A stretch of 26,515 nucleotides of DNA from JAHJEM01 sp043805315 (GCA_043805315.1 JAZDID010000132.1:1-26515), one strand, 5' to 3'; shown: positions 7,434 through 13,175, counted from the stretch's first letter. Numbers and translations are program-made. The notes: generated by a model not told the origin, from the letters alone.

Positions 7434-8003
7434 TCACTTTTTGAAGAACCGGTCATACCATACCAGGACGATCTGGTTGTCGGGATGGACCGCTGAATTC
7501 ATTCCCTTATGGAATGTCCGGTCACGGAATCCTTCCCGGAGTTGTGCAGGGACTGCGGGAGTTAATGCTCTTTCTTCAAGATAGGTGAAGTGCGGGCCTC
7601 TTTTGGGATGGAAGTCATACGTGACTCTCCCATGCGATTCGGCACGGACATTTCGGGGGCTGATTTTGACCCAGGCGACGCTGCCGTCGAGAAGCTTCAA
7701 AGAAAGGAGGTCGATGAATTCTTCGAGATTTCTGCAGTTCATGATATCTGCTTCTGCGATTTCTTTTTGGATTTCATATGCCCGGGTAAAGATTTGCTGT
7801 GCGACTGTAAACACTTGCTGGTCAGAGCATCTTGAGATAGGTGTTCCTTTGATCCTGACGATGTTGTCCAGCGAAGGATAGCGGAGTGCGTACAGCTCCT
7901 CCTGCTCTGCGCGGGTGGCTGGGACTCGGGTATAGTTCTCGAGGACACGGGCACTTAACGCGATGTCCTGGGTGGATAATGGTCTTTTGATTTTCATAGT
8001 CAT
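7434..8003 (-). CDS. Protein of unknown function, possibly co-regulated with the DGR
   Basis: 189 residues, soluble, no signal peptide or membrane segment. The middle (about 60-108) is helical with a Leu-rich patch (LEEFIDLLSLKLLDG). The C-terminal half is rich in aromatic and charged residues (YDFHPKRGPHFTYLEE, IVLVWYDRFFKK). I do not recognise a family and it does not look like the small helical DGR accessory protein Avd. A TATA-like box lies at 8020-8027. Just upstream of that is an inverted repeat (8040-8056) nearly identical in sequence and position to one in front of the DGR target operon. A second ATG six bases inside (7997) is equally compatible with leaderless initiation. Confidence 0.68.
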   Translation of the reverse strand: MTMKIKRPLSTQDIALSARVLENYTRVPATRAEQEELYALRYPSLDNIVRIKGTPISRCSDQQVFTVAQQIFTRAYEIQKEIAEADIMNCRNLEEFIDLLSLKLLDGSVAWVKISPRNVRAESHGRVTYDFHPKRGPHFTYLEERALTPAVPAQLREGFRDRTFHKGMNSAVHPDNQIVLVWYDRFFKK

Positions 8004-8019
8004 ACAGAAGTCTTCCTTC

Positions 8020-8056
8020 TTTATAAATGTTTCTGCCTATAACCACTCATAAGTGG
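8020..8056 (-). promoter_or_regulatory. TATA-like box and upstream inverted-repeat operator (site B)
   Basis: TTTATAAA at 8020-8027 lies about 20-25 bp from the start of the 7434-8003 gene. Upstream, TAACCACT-CAT-AAGTGG (8040-8056) contains the inverted repeat CCACT/AGTGG, about 12 bp from the TATA box. The same TAACCACT-nnn-AAGTG occurs at 10365-10380, about 13 bp from the target-operon TATA box. The position just upstream of TATA/BRE is typical for archaeal activators. Confidence 0.5.
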
Positions 8057-8234
8057 CTAATTTGATGAAACGCTTAGATTCGGCGTTTATACTCCCTGGT
8101 GCGTCTTTCTCTTGTGAAATGAATGACGCATCATGACACTGGTTTGTCGGCTTAAAAAGCAATTCGAAAGCTCTTGAGTTTGATTTTCTCGTTAATAAAC
8201 AAAGAAGTGCTTCCAGATTATAAAAATCTTGTCT
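8057..8234. other. Gene-free stretch between DGR template and upstream gene
   Basis: No ORF of note. One stem is visible: TGCGTC (8100-8105) pairs with GACGCA (8125-8130) around a 19-base loop. On the minus strand this lies about 160 bases downstream of the template repeat and may belong to the 3' part of its transcript. The rest is AT-rich without recognisable sites. Confidence 0.4.
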
Positions 8235-8292
8235 TCATATTCGATAAGGAATGAGCCGAAAAAAATGTGTCCCAGCGTTTGGCTTGCCTATT

Positions 8293-8382
8293 CCGACAAG
8301 ACGGGCGTTATTGTTGTTGAGGTTGTTGTTGTCGTTGGCATTGGAGTTGTTGTCGCCGACAGAGCCAACCCACACAGGCCGC
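8293..8382 (-). repeat. DGR template repeat (TR)
   Basis: 90 bp on the minus strand, aligned without gaps to the variable repeats at 8708-8797 and 9573-9662. Both ends are adenine-free (27 bases at the 5' side, the 14-base GCCCGTCTTGTCGG at the 3' side). The 24 adenines lie between, nearly all in AAC/AAT codons (11 AAY plus two GAC). Every difference but one between TR and VRs sits on these adenines. Read in the VR frame, the TR codes for a near poly-Asn segment (NNSNANDNNNLNNNN), the classic signature of a DGR template. It sits in a short open frame (8235-8492) that starts with GTG and lacks a ribosome binding site, so I treat the region as template RNA, not protein. Confidence 0.93.
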
Positions 8383-8496
8383 CCAGAGTAGCCATTCCAC
8401 CTTCCTACTCTCACCACCACTTCATTTCTGTCGTAGTTGTATTTTATAACAGCACTGCTGCCATTGTGGAATGGCGTGTAGTTCCAAGCCACGTCA

Positions 8497-8551
8497 TGCT
8501 ATTTTGCATAGCAGCTGGGACAAATCAGGAAAAGAAAGAGGAAATATAAAA
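8497..8551 (-). promoter_or_regulatory. Candidate promoter and leader hairpin of the template RNA
   Basis: On the minus strand TTTTATAT (about 8543-8550) resembles a TATA box and would start RNA near 8518. Just downstream, TGCTAT pairs with ATAGCA (8497-8502 and 8508-8513) around a five-base loop. If used, this gives the TR its own transcript beginning with a hairpin. Alternatively the TR is read through from the target genes; T-runs at 8548-8553 and 8560-8565 (as A-runs on plus) could also terminate that transcript. Confidence 0.35.
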
Positions 8552-8565
8552 AAGTTTGGAAAAAA

Positions 8566-9426
8566 TTAGTTTTTGATCTCAACGCCGTGAATTGGCGCAT
8601 AGACCACTCCGTCGTGGATAAATGGTTTTCCGGCCTTAAGCGCATCAGTAATGTTTCCTGCAATACGGACTTCCAAATTTTCAGCGCCTGCGCCTCCGGC
8701 GCTTACCCCGACAAGACGGGCGTAATTGCTGCTGAGGGTGTAGCCGTCGAGGGCAAGGGAGAGGTAGTCGCCGACAGAGCCAACCCACACAGGCCGCAAG
8801 CCTTGAGTATTTGCGATATAGAGCCCCATTGCATTCTTTTCAAAGGTTCGTCCAGTCTTGCTTTTGACAAGTTCAGCATTTTCTCGAACCAAAATAGGCC
8901 TTCCTCCAGACTTCACATCCCAATATTCTGACCTTTTATTATCAGGATTGGTATATATGTTGTCTCGAAGTTGAGCAGCTTGTTCAGGAGAAAAAATGAC
9001 AACATTTTTTCCTTCTCGAATAGCCTGATACTGATCTTGGCTAACCTGCAATGACCAACCAACAAGAGGAGATGCCGGATTTAATGATTTGACAAGATCT
9101 CTCACCACAGGACTGGCAGAATACTTAGCAAAGACTACTTCTCCTGAACCGTCAGGATTTCCAACAAGAACATCAGCAATCACAAAATAATTATCCTGAA
9201 AAAGCTTCATATCCTGTTCGTTACGCCCATGCACACGCTCATACATGAGCGTCTCTCCATCCAGGAGTTCTCTAGGAACATCAACTTGTGCTCCGGTGCT
9301 AGGGTCAGTGCCGTTCAAAATGTGCGGCATGAGGTCAACAATCCGGCCCACACCAACAGATCTAAATCTCCGAGGAACATTTTCTACAACAAGTCCTTCA
9401 AATGACAATTCTGAGCTTTTTACCAT
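8566..9426 (-). CDS. DGR target protein 2 (diversified ligand-binding protein)
   Basis: 286 residues. The N-terminal about 205 residues align with the neighbouring target over their whole length (shared MVKSSELSFEGLV, VENVPRR, RSVG, VDLMPHILNGTDP, DNYxVIAD). The VR covers residues about 210-240, beginning RPVWVGSVG and ending ARLVGV, with Tyr, Leu, Ser, Gly and Thr at positions that are Asn in the TR. This resembles C-type-lectin-fold VRs of other DGRs, but the fold is inferred. About 46 residues follow the VR, whereas most DGR targets end there. No signal peptide or membrane segment. The ATG at 9426 is set by GGAGGT seven bases upstream. It starts 25 bp after the stop of target 1, so both form one operon. 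Confidence 0.88.
   Translation of the reverse strand: MVKSSELSFEGLVVENVPRRFRSVGVGRIVDLMPHILNGTDPSTGAQVDVPRELLDGETLMYERVHGRNEQDMKLFQDNYFVIADVLVGNPDGSGEVVFAKYSASPVVRDLVKSLNPASPLVGWSLQVSQDQYQAIREGKNVVIFSPEQAAQLRDNIYTNPDNKRSEYWDVKSGGRPILVRENAELVKSKTGRTFEKNAMGLYIANTQGLRPVWVGSVGDYLSLALDGYTLSSNYARLVGVSAGGAGAENLEVRIAGNITDALKAGKPFIHDGVVYAPIHGVEIKN
8690..8702 (-). repeat. GC-rich hairpin next to VR2
   Basis: GCGCC-GGA-GGCGC on the coding strand, a 5-bp perfect stem with a 3-base loop, five bases downstream of the VR2 core. The same 13-mer, extended by AGGCGC, follows VR1 but is missing after the TR. In the Bordetella phage DGR a DNA hairpin just 3' of the VR promotes retrohoming; an equivalent role is inferred here. 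Confidence 0.7.
8708..8797 (-). repeat. DGR variable repeat VR2
   Basis: 90 bp inside target 2, matching the TR with 14 substitutions, all at TR adenines (14 of 24 adenines changed). Ten of 13 adenine-bearing codons now encode other residues (Tyr, Leu, Leu, Leu, Gly, Tyr, Thr, Ser, Ser, Tyr). Adenine-free flanks are identical. Immediately 3' of the shared core, VR2 and VR1 both read GG where the TR reads AA, resembling the IMH/IMH* difference that marks recipients in known DGRs. Confidence 0.93.
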
Positions 9427-9451
9427 AGTACATACCTCCATGACATGATTT

Positions 9452-10303
9452 CTATTTCTTTTGAAGGATGTATTGGACTCCTTCAATTTCGATTGTTCTA
9501 CCTGAAAGATTTGGTAGTCTGTCTTCGAGTGTTGCAGGGACAATTTTTTGCGCCTGCGCCTCCGGCGCTACCCCGACAAGACGGGCGTTATTGTCGTTGC
9601 GGGGGTCGTCGCCGGAGGCATCGGAGTAGTCGCCGCCGACAGAGCCAACCCACACAGGCCGCAACCCTTTGACTCCTGCAGGATAGACTCCCATTATTCT
9701 TTCAAATGGCCGGCCTGTTTTCTTCTGAACCATTGCTTCATAGTCTCTTTCCAGTTTCAAATCGCCATCAGCCATGCGTTCCCAAAATTCCCTTCTCGCG
9801 TTTGGCATGGAGTAAATGTCATTTCGCAATGCTTGAGCGACATCTGGAGGAAAGACAAGGACGCCGCCTCGTGATTTAATCGTGGAATACATATCACTTG
9901 CACGAGAAGGATCTTCTGCCAAGGGCAACGATCCGCTCACCAGATTTGATGCCGGATGCAAAGAACGAACAAGGTCATGCACAGTATTGTCTGCGTGATA
10001 CCTGACAAAGAGGACTTCTCCACTGCCAGAAGGATCACCAATGAAGGAATCGGCAATCACAACATAATTATCTTTCATCCGTGCCTTATCCTTCTCATGA
10101 GGGCCATAAACCCGTTCAGCCATGAGCTGCTTTCCGTCAATAGGCTCTCTTCCAATGTCAACCCGTTCTCCGGTCTTTGGATCAGTGCCGTTCAAAATGT
10201 GCGGCATAAGATCAACAACCCGTCCGAGGCCTACAGAACGAAGTCTCCTCGGAACATTCTCGGCAACAAGTCCTTCAAATGACAATTCTGAGCTTTTTAC
10301 CAT
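9452..10303 (-). CDS. DGR target protein 1 (diversified ligand-binding protein)
   Basis: 283 residues, paralogous to target 2 and first in the operon. The N-terminal about 210 residues hold no signal peptide and no known domain that I can name. The VR spans residues about 214-244 (RPVWVGSVG ... NNARLVGV), with Asp, Gly, Ser, Pro and Tyr at TR Asn positions. A tail of about 40 residues follows. The ATG at 10303 is fixed by a GGAGGT seven bases upstream. The leader and first codons are nearly identical to those of target 2, as expected from a recent tandem duplication that kept its translation signal. A TATA-like box lies at 10342-10353. Confidence 0.88.
   Translation of the reverse strand: MVKSSELSFEGLVAENVPRRLRSVGLGRVVDLMPHILNGTDPKTGERVDIGREPIDGKQLMAERVYGPHEKDKARMKDNYVVIADSFIGDPSGSGEVLFVRYHADNTVHDLVRSLHPASNLVSGSLPLAEDPSRASDMYSTIKSRGGVLVFPPDVAQALRNDIYSMPNARREFWERMADGDLKLERDYEAMVQKKTGRPFERIMGVYPAGVKGLRPVWVGSVGGDYSDASGDDPRNDNNARLVGVAPEAQAQKIVPATLEDRLPNLSGRTIEIEGVQYILQKK
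9556..9568 (-). repeat. GC-rich hairpin next to VR1
   Basis: Identical 13-mer to that next to VR2 (GCGCC-GGA-GGCGC), four bases downstream of the VR1 core. One base fewer between core and hairpin puts it in a different reading frame: the same DNA gives VAPEAQAQ here and VSAGGAGA in target 2. Confidence 0.7.
9573..9662 (-). repeat. DGR variable repeat VR1
   Basis: 90 bp inside target 1, matching the TR with 13 substitutions, 12 of them at TR adenines. The exception is a T-to-G on the coding strand (Leu CTC in the TR to Arg CGC). Ten of 13 adenine-bearing codons differ from the TR. The adenine-free ends are identical to the TR and to VR2. Confidence 0.92.
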
Positions 10304-10341
10304 AGTATAAACCTCCAACTGTAACCCTGTATCTCATAACT

Positions 10342-10381
10342 CATATTTAAATCTTTCGATTTTTTAACCACTTTCAAGTGA
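10342..10381 (-). promoter_or_regulatory. Target-operon promoter and inverted-repeat operator (site A)
   Basis: TTTAAATA within 10342-10353 serves as TATA box for the two targets, with transcription expected near 10322 and the GGAGGT site in the short leader. Upstream of it, TAACCACT-TTC-AAGTG (10365-10380) contains the inverted repeat CACTT/AAGTG, matching site B at 8040-8056 in sequence and in distance to TATA. Confidence 0.55.
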
Positions 10382-10429
10382 TAATTGAGCTTTCTTTCGG
10401 GGTTCTCATGATCAGAGGAATCATCCAAA

Positions 10430-10467
10430 ATATATAAAATCACCCCATTTTATCCCACTTGAAATGG
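10430..10467 (+). promoter_or_regulatory. RT promoter and degenerate operator over the start codon
   Basis: ATATATAAAAT at 10430-10440 lies about 30 bp before the RT ATG, giving a leaderless mRNA. CCACTTGAAATGG (10455-10467) covers the start codon and matches the minus-strand reading of site A (CACTTGAAAGTGG) apart from one missing G. It could let the same factor repress the RT. Confidence 0.45.
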
Positions 10468-12143
10468 AACGCCACTCCCTGAAAAGAGAACAGGACATTC
10501 CTTCATACAAGACACTATGCTCTCTAGACAACTTCGAGCGCGCATTCAAACGGGCAAGAAGAGGAAAGACCCTAAAGCCCTACGTGATTGAATTCGAAGA
10601 GAACCTCAAGGAAAACCTGCAGACCTTAAGGACAGAATTGCTCTTCCACACCTACTCGCCACAACCCTTGAAAACCTTCATCCTCCGCGACCCCAAGACC
10701 AGAAAGATCAGCAAGTCAGCATTCCGGGACAGGGTCATACATCACGCCATCTGCAACATCATAGAACCCGCATTTGACAAGACCTTCATCCACGACAGCT
10801 ACGCCAACCGATTAGGCAAAGGGACTCATAATGCCATTCAGCGATTCGATACATTCAAGAGAAAAGTCTCAAAAAACAACACAGCCACGTGTTTTGTTCT
10901 CAAGGCAGACATACGCCACTATTTTGACACCGTCGACCACGACATCCTCCTATCTCTCTTAAAGAAAAAAGTGAAGGACGAAAAGATCATCTGGCTCATC
11001 AAGAGAATACTCGAGAACCACAAAATAGATCAGCACGGCAAAGGCATGCCGCTAGGAAACCTCACCAGCCAATTCTTTGCGAACGTCTACCTTAACGAAC
11101 TCGATCAATTCGTCAAGCATGAACTCCATGCAAAATACTACATTCGTTATGTCGATGATTTCGTCATCCTCGACACGTCAAGAAACAATCTAGAGCACTA
11201 TAAAGGACGAATCGAAACACACCTCAAAGAGCATCTCAAGCTCACCCTCCATCCGGAAAAATCACAAATACTCAAGCTGGAAAAAGGAATCGGATTTCTC
11301 GGATTCAGGATATTCTTCCACCACAAGCTCTTGCAGCAAAAGAACCTCAGGAAATTCAAGAACAAAATTGAGAAAATGAAACATCTCTACAAACAAGAAA
11401 AGATTGAGAGGGAGAAAATTATCGAAAAATTCGAAGGATGGCTGACCTACGCCTCTCAAGCAAACACCTACAAATACCGCCGGAGAATAACGGCAAAATT
11501 CGACGCGTCCTTTCCCGTGCAAGCAAAAATAAACATAACCTCAGTAAAAAAACACGAAAACTTCAACAACGAAATAGACAGCAGCAAAATCGAATTCAGC
11601 CATCAGAAAACAAGGCAACTCATAAGAAAAGGACTCTCCATAAAGCAAATTGCGCAAGCAAGAGGTATCAAAGAGGGAACAGTCTGGAACCACATTTTCC
11701 GTATTATCGAACACTACCAACTCCAACTCAAAGAAATACTGCCAAAAGAGAAAATCAAGATCATTCTCCTGAACATCAAATCACCCGACGACACGCTTAA
11801 GGGTGTAAAAGAAAGAATCTTTGACGACTCCATAACCTTCAATGAAATAGCATGTGTCCTCGCAAACCAACGAGGAAAACACGCCAAGAAAACTATCACG
11901 TACTTCATTTCATGGTACCAAATGACGAATTGCAAGAGAAAATGCTATCACAGCAAGAAACAACGACAAGAATGCAGAATCAAATTCCAACAATTTGCAT
12001 CAATCAACCAGAATATGACTTTCACAAAGAAAGAATTCCTTACCTTCTTCCACGATCACGTGCACATTTGCGTCCTTCCCGATCATGAGAAAAAACACTT
12101 CATGTCCTGGAGAGAATTTCGGAAAAACAAACACCAAATGTAA
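10464..12143 (+). CDS. DGR reverse transcriptase with C-terminal HTH_40-like domain
   Basis: 559 residues, far longer than typical DGR RTs (about 300-450). RT core at about 15-345: RDRVIHHAICNIIEP (88-102), HDSYANRLGKGTHNAI (110-125), catalytic Asp149 in KADIRHYFDTVDH, LGNLTSQ (197-203; the [ILV]GxxxSQ motif that distinguishes DGR RTs from the QGxxxSP of retroviral and group II RTs), YVDDF (229-233; Asp231/Asp232), GIGFLGFRI (275-283). Residues about 378-468 (TRQLIRKGLSIKQIAQARG, KEGTVWNHIFRI, then helices ending ITFNEIACVLA) match the pattern of HTH_40, a helix-turn-helix domain usually at the C-terminus of RecQ helicases. The last about 90 residues hold Cys and His (C490, C494, H496, C504; later HDHVHIC) and are unassigned. 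Divergent from the target operon. Confidence 0.93.
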   Translation: MERHSLKREQDIPSYKTLCSLDNFERAFKRARRGKTLKPYVIEFEENLKENLQTLRTELLFHTYSPQPLKTFILRDPKTRKISKSAFRDRVIHHAICNIIEPAFDKTFIHDSYANRLGKGTHNAIQRFDTFKRKVSKNNTATCFVLKADIRHYFDTVDHDILLSLLKKKVKDEKIIWLIKRILENHKIDQHGKGMPLGNLTSQFFANVYLNELDQFVKHELHAKYYIRYVDDFVILDTSRNNLEHYKGRIETHLKEHLKLTLHPEKSQILKLEKGIGFLGFRIFFHHKLLQQKNLRKFKNKIEKMKHLYKQEKIEREKIIEKFEGWLTYASQANTYKYRRRITAKFDASFPVQAKINITSVKKHENFNNEIDSSKIEFSHQKTRQLIRKGLSIKQIAQARGIKEGTVWNHIFRIIEHYQLQLKEILPKEKIKIILLNIKSPDDTLKGVKERIFDDSITFNEIACVLANQRGKHAKKTITYFISWYQMTNCKRKCYHSKKQRQECRIKFQQFASINQNMTFTKKEFLTFFHDHVHICVLPDHEKKHFMSWREFRKNKHQM

Positions 12144-12277
12144 TACGTTCTCCGACATCCCGTTAATAACCAAGGCAACCTTATTATTCTATGTGAAACA
12201 ATAATGGAATACAAGCGAGAGCCATTGGAAGAAGATGAAGTCTCAGCAATACGACATCTTGCGCAAGCCAAAAAGAA
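12144..12277. other. Stretch between RT and S8e genes
   Basis: About 130 bp with no gene I can support. A short plus-strand reading from 12204 (MEYKREPLEEDEVSAIRHLAQAK) looks protein-like for about 28 residues and then runs antisense into the S8e gene. It could be the remnant of a gene broken here, but no partner sequence is in the window. T-rich sequence at 12280-12292 (plus) could end RT transcription. Confidence 0.35.
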
Positions 12278-12667
12278 TTATTTTTTCTCTTCAATCAGCA
12301 CGGCATTCAATGTCCCTTCCTGGCCTGGCCGTGACGTTATGCGAGCTTTTCCGCTCTCGGTCTCGATGATCGAGCCTTTGGTGATGATGTTCCTCCGGGA
12401 AAAATGCCTGTTCGCCGGGTTCTCGACAATCTTCAGAATCTTCTTGCTGGCGTATTTCTTGGATTTGGGATCATACACATTGACTGTGTCTTGCGAGTGG
12501 AGCTTTTGCTTTATGCCGCCGCCCTTGGTCCGGATGACAACCAGTCTCCTCTTGTCCAGTTTCGTGTGCATCGGAGCGCGTCCCATGCGGTAGAGCCGCT
12601 TGGTCCGGACATCCTTGTACCTGCCTCCGGTGGGTTTCCGTCGCGCCTTGTCCTGGATGATGACCAT
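12278..12667 (-). CDS. rps8e: 30S ribosomal protein S8e
   Basis: 129 residues, the normal archaeal length, from the ATG at 12667: MVIIQDKARRKPTGGRYKDVR is the family start, with the conserved RRKPTGGR. Later signatures: YRMGRAPMHTKL, RLVVIRTKGGGIKQKL, NPANRHFSRRNIITKGSIIETE and ARITSRPGQEGTLNAVLI. S8e belongs to the archaeal/eukaryotic small-subunit set and binds rRNA at the base of the subunit. Longer upstream readings (to 12733) would swallow the TATA-like box at 12689-12696, which sits 22-29 bp before this ATG. Monocistronic. Confidence 0.96.
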   Translation of the reverse strand: MVIIQDKARRKPTGGRYKDVRTKRLYRMGRAPMHTKLDKRRLVVIRTKGGGIKQKLHSQDTVNVYDPKSKKYASKKILKIVENPANRHFSRRNIITKGSIIETESGKARITSRPGQEGTLNAVLIEEKK

Positions 12668-12688
12668 GCTGCTGGGAAAAGTTGATGG

Positions 12689-12696
12689 TTTATAAA
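12689..12696 (-). promoter_or_regulatory. TATA-like box for S8e
   Basis: Palindromic TTTATAAA, 22-29 bp before the ATG at 12667. Predicts a leaderless mRNA. Confidence 0.55.
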
Positions 12697-12743
12697 GGTT
12701 ATGAAAATAATTTTCCCTGCGCATTTCTCTCAAAAAAACAAAA

Positions 12744-12753
12744 ATTTATAAAC
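12744..12753 (+). promoter_or_regulatory. TATA-like box for the CBS-domain gene
   Basis: ATTTATAAAC on the plus strand predicts transcription near 12776, about a dozen bases before the GTG start at 12789. Confidence 0.5.
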
Positions 12754-12788
12754 AAAAACTCAAAGGAAGGAACATACTGTCAAAAGAG

Positions 12789-13175
12789 GTGGTCAGCATC
12801 ATCAAGGTGAGGGATTGGATGACTTCTCCAGTCATGTCTGTGCATCCTGAAGAGAATGTACAGGACATCGCAGTGCTCATGGACAAGAATGATATCGGTG
12901 CAGTGGTGGTCATGACTGAGAGCCAGCAGCTCTGTGGCATCCTCACTCAGCGCGACCTTATTGCGAAAGTGCTCTCCAAAGGGAAGGATGCCAAGGCAAC
13001 CTCTGCAAAGGATATCATGTCCAAGGAGGTCATCACAGTCACCCCTGAAGCCAGCTTGCTCGAGGTGAGCAAGATGATGAACAAATACCATATCGGCAAT
13101 GTCGTGGTGCTCGAGAACAACAAGGTGGTAGGCATTATCACTGCACGTGATCTTATTGAGCTGGTGTCAAGCTAG
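12789..13175 (+). CDS. Protein with two CBS domains
   Basis: 128 residues consisting only of a CBS pair. CBS1 (about 6-60): VRDWMTSPVMSVHPEENVQDIAV ... GILTQRDLIAKV. CBS2 (about 70-126): AKDIMSKEVITVTPEASLLEVSKMM ... VVGIITARDLIELV. Such Bateman modules bind adenosine nucleotides and report energy state. With no attached catalytic domain it is a stand-alone sensor whose partner is unknown. Start is GTG, supported by the upstream TATA box. A T-rich stretch after the stop (13190-13204) may terminate transcription before the Spt4 promoter (CTTTAAAAA at 13212-13220). Confidence 0.9.
   Translation: MVSIIKVRDWMTSPVMSVHPEENVQDIAVLMDKNDIGAVVVMTESQQLCGILTQRDLIAKVLSKGKDAKATSAKDIMSKEVITVTPEASLLEVSKMMNKYHIGNVVVLENNKVVGIITARDLIELVSS

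Larger units (their letters stand above)
8293..12143. mobile_element. Diversity-generating retroelement (TR, two VR targets, RT)
   Basis: Order along the plus strand: template repeat, target 2, target 1 (all minus sense), then the reverse transcriptase gene on the plus strand. Adenine-biased TR/VR differences, A-free invasion ends, VR-adjacent hairpins and a DGR-type RT together make the assignment firm. No separate accessory gene (Avd) is seen between 8057 and 12277. DGRs are not self-mobile; they copy TR sequence into the VR through mutagenised cDNA. Confidence 0.93.

Noticed and set aside
8235..8492. 85-codon ORF containing the template repeat, as a third target protein
   Set aside because: It begins with GTG directly after a stop, lacks a ribosome site and the N-terminal domain of the targets, and its centre is the near poly-Asn TR. 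It is most simply the template RNA region with a chance open frame.
10464..12143. RT as part of a group II intron, retron or defence RT system
   Set aside because: The LGNLTSQ motif and nearby TR/VR pairs with adenine bias fit a DGR. No intron RNA domain V, maturase domain or retron msr/msd-like pairing was noticed.
12204..12593. 129-residue plus-strand ORF after the RT
   Set aside because: Most of it is antisense to the S8e gene. Only the first 28 codons look protein-like, which is not enough to call a gene.
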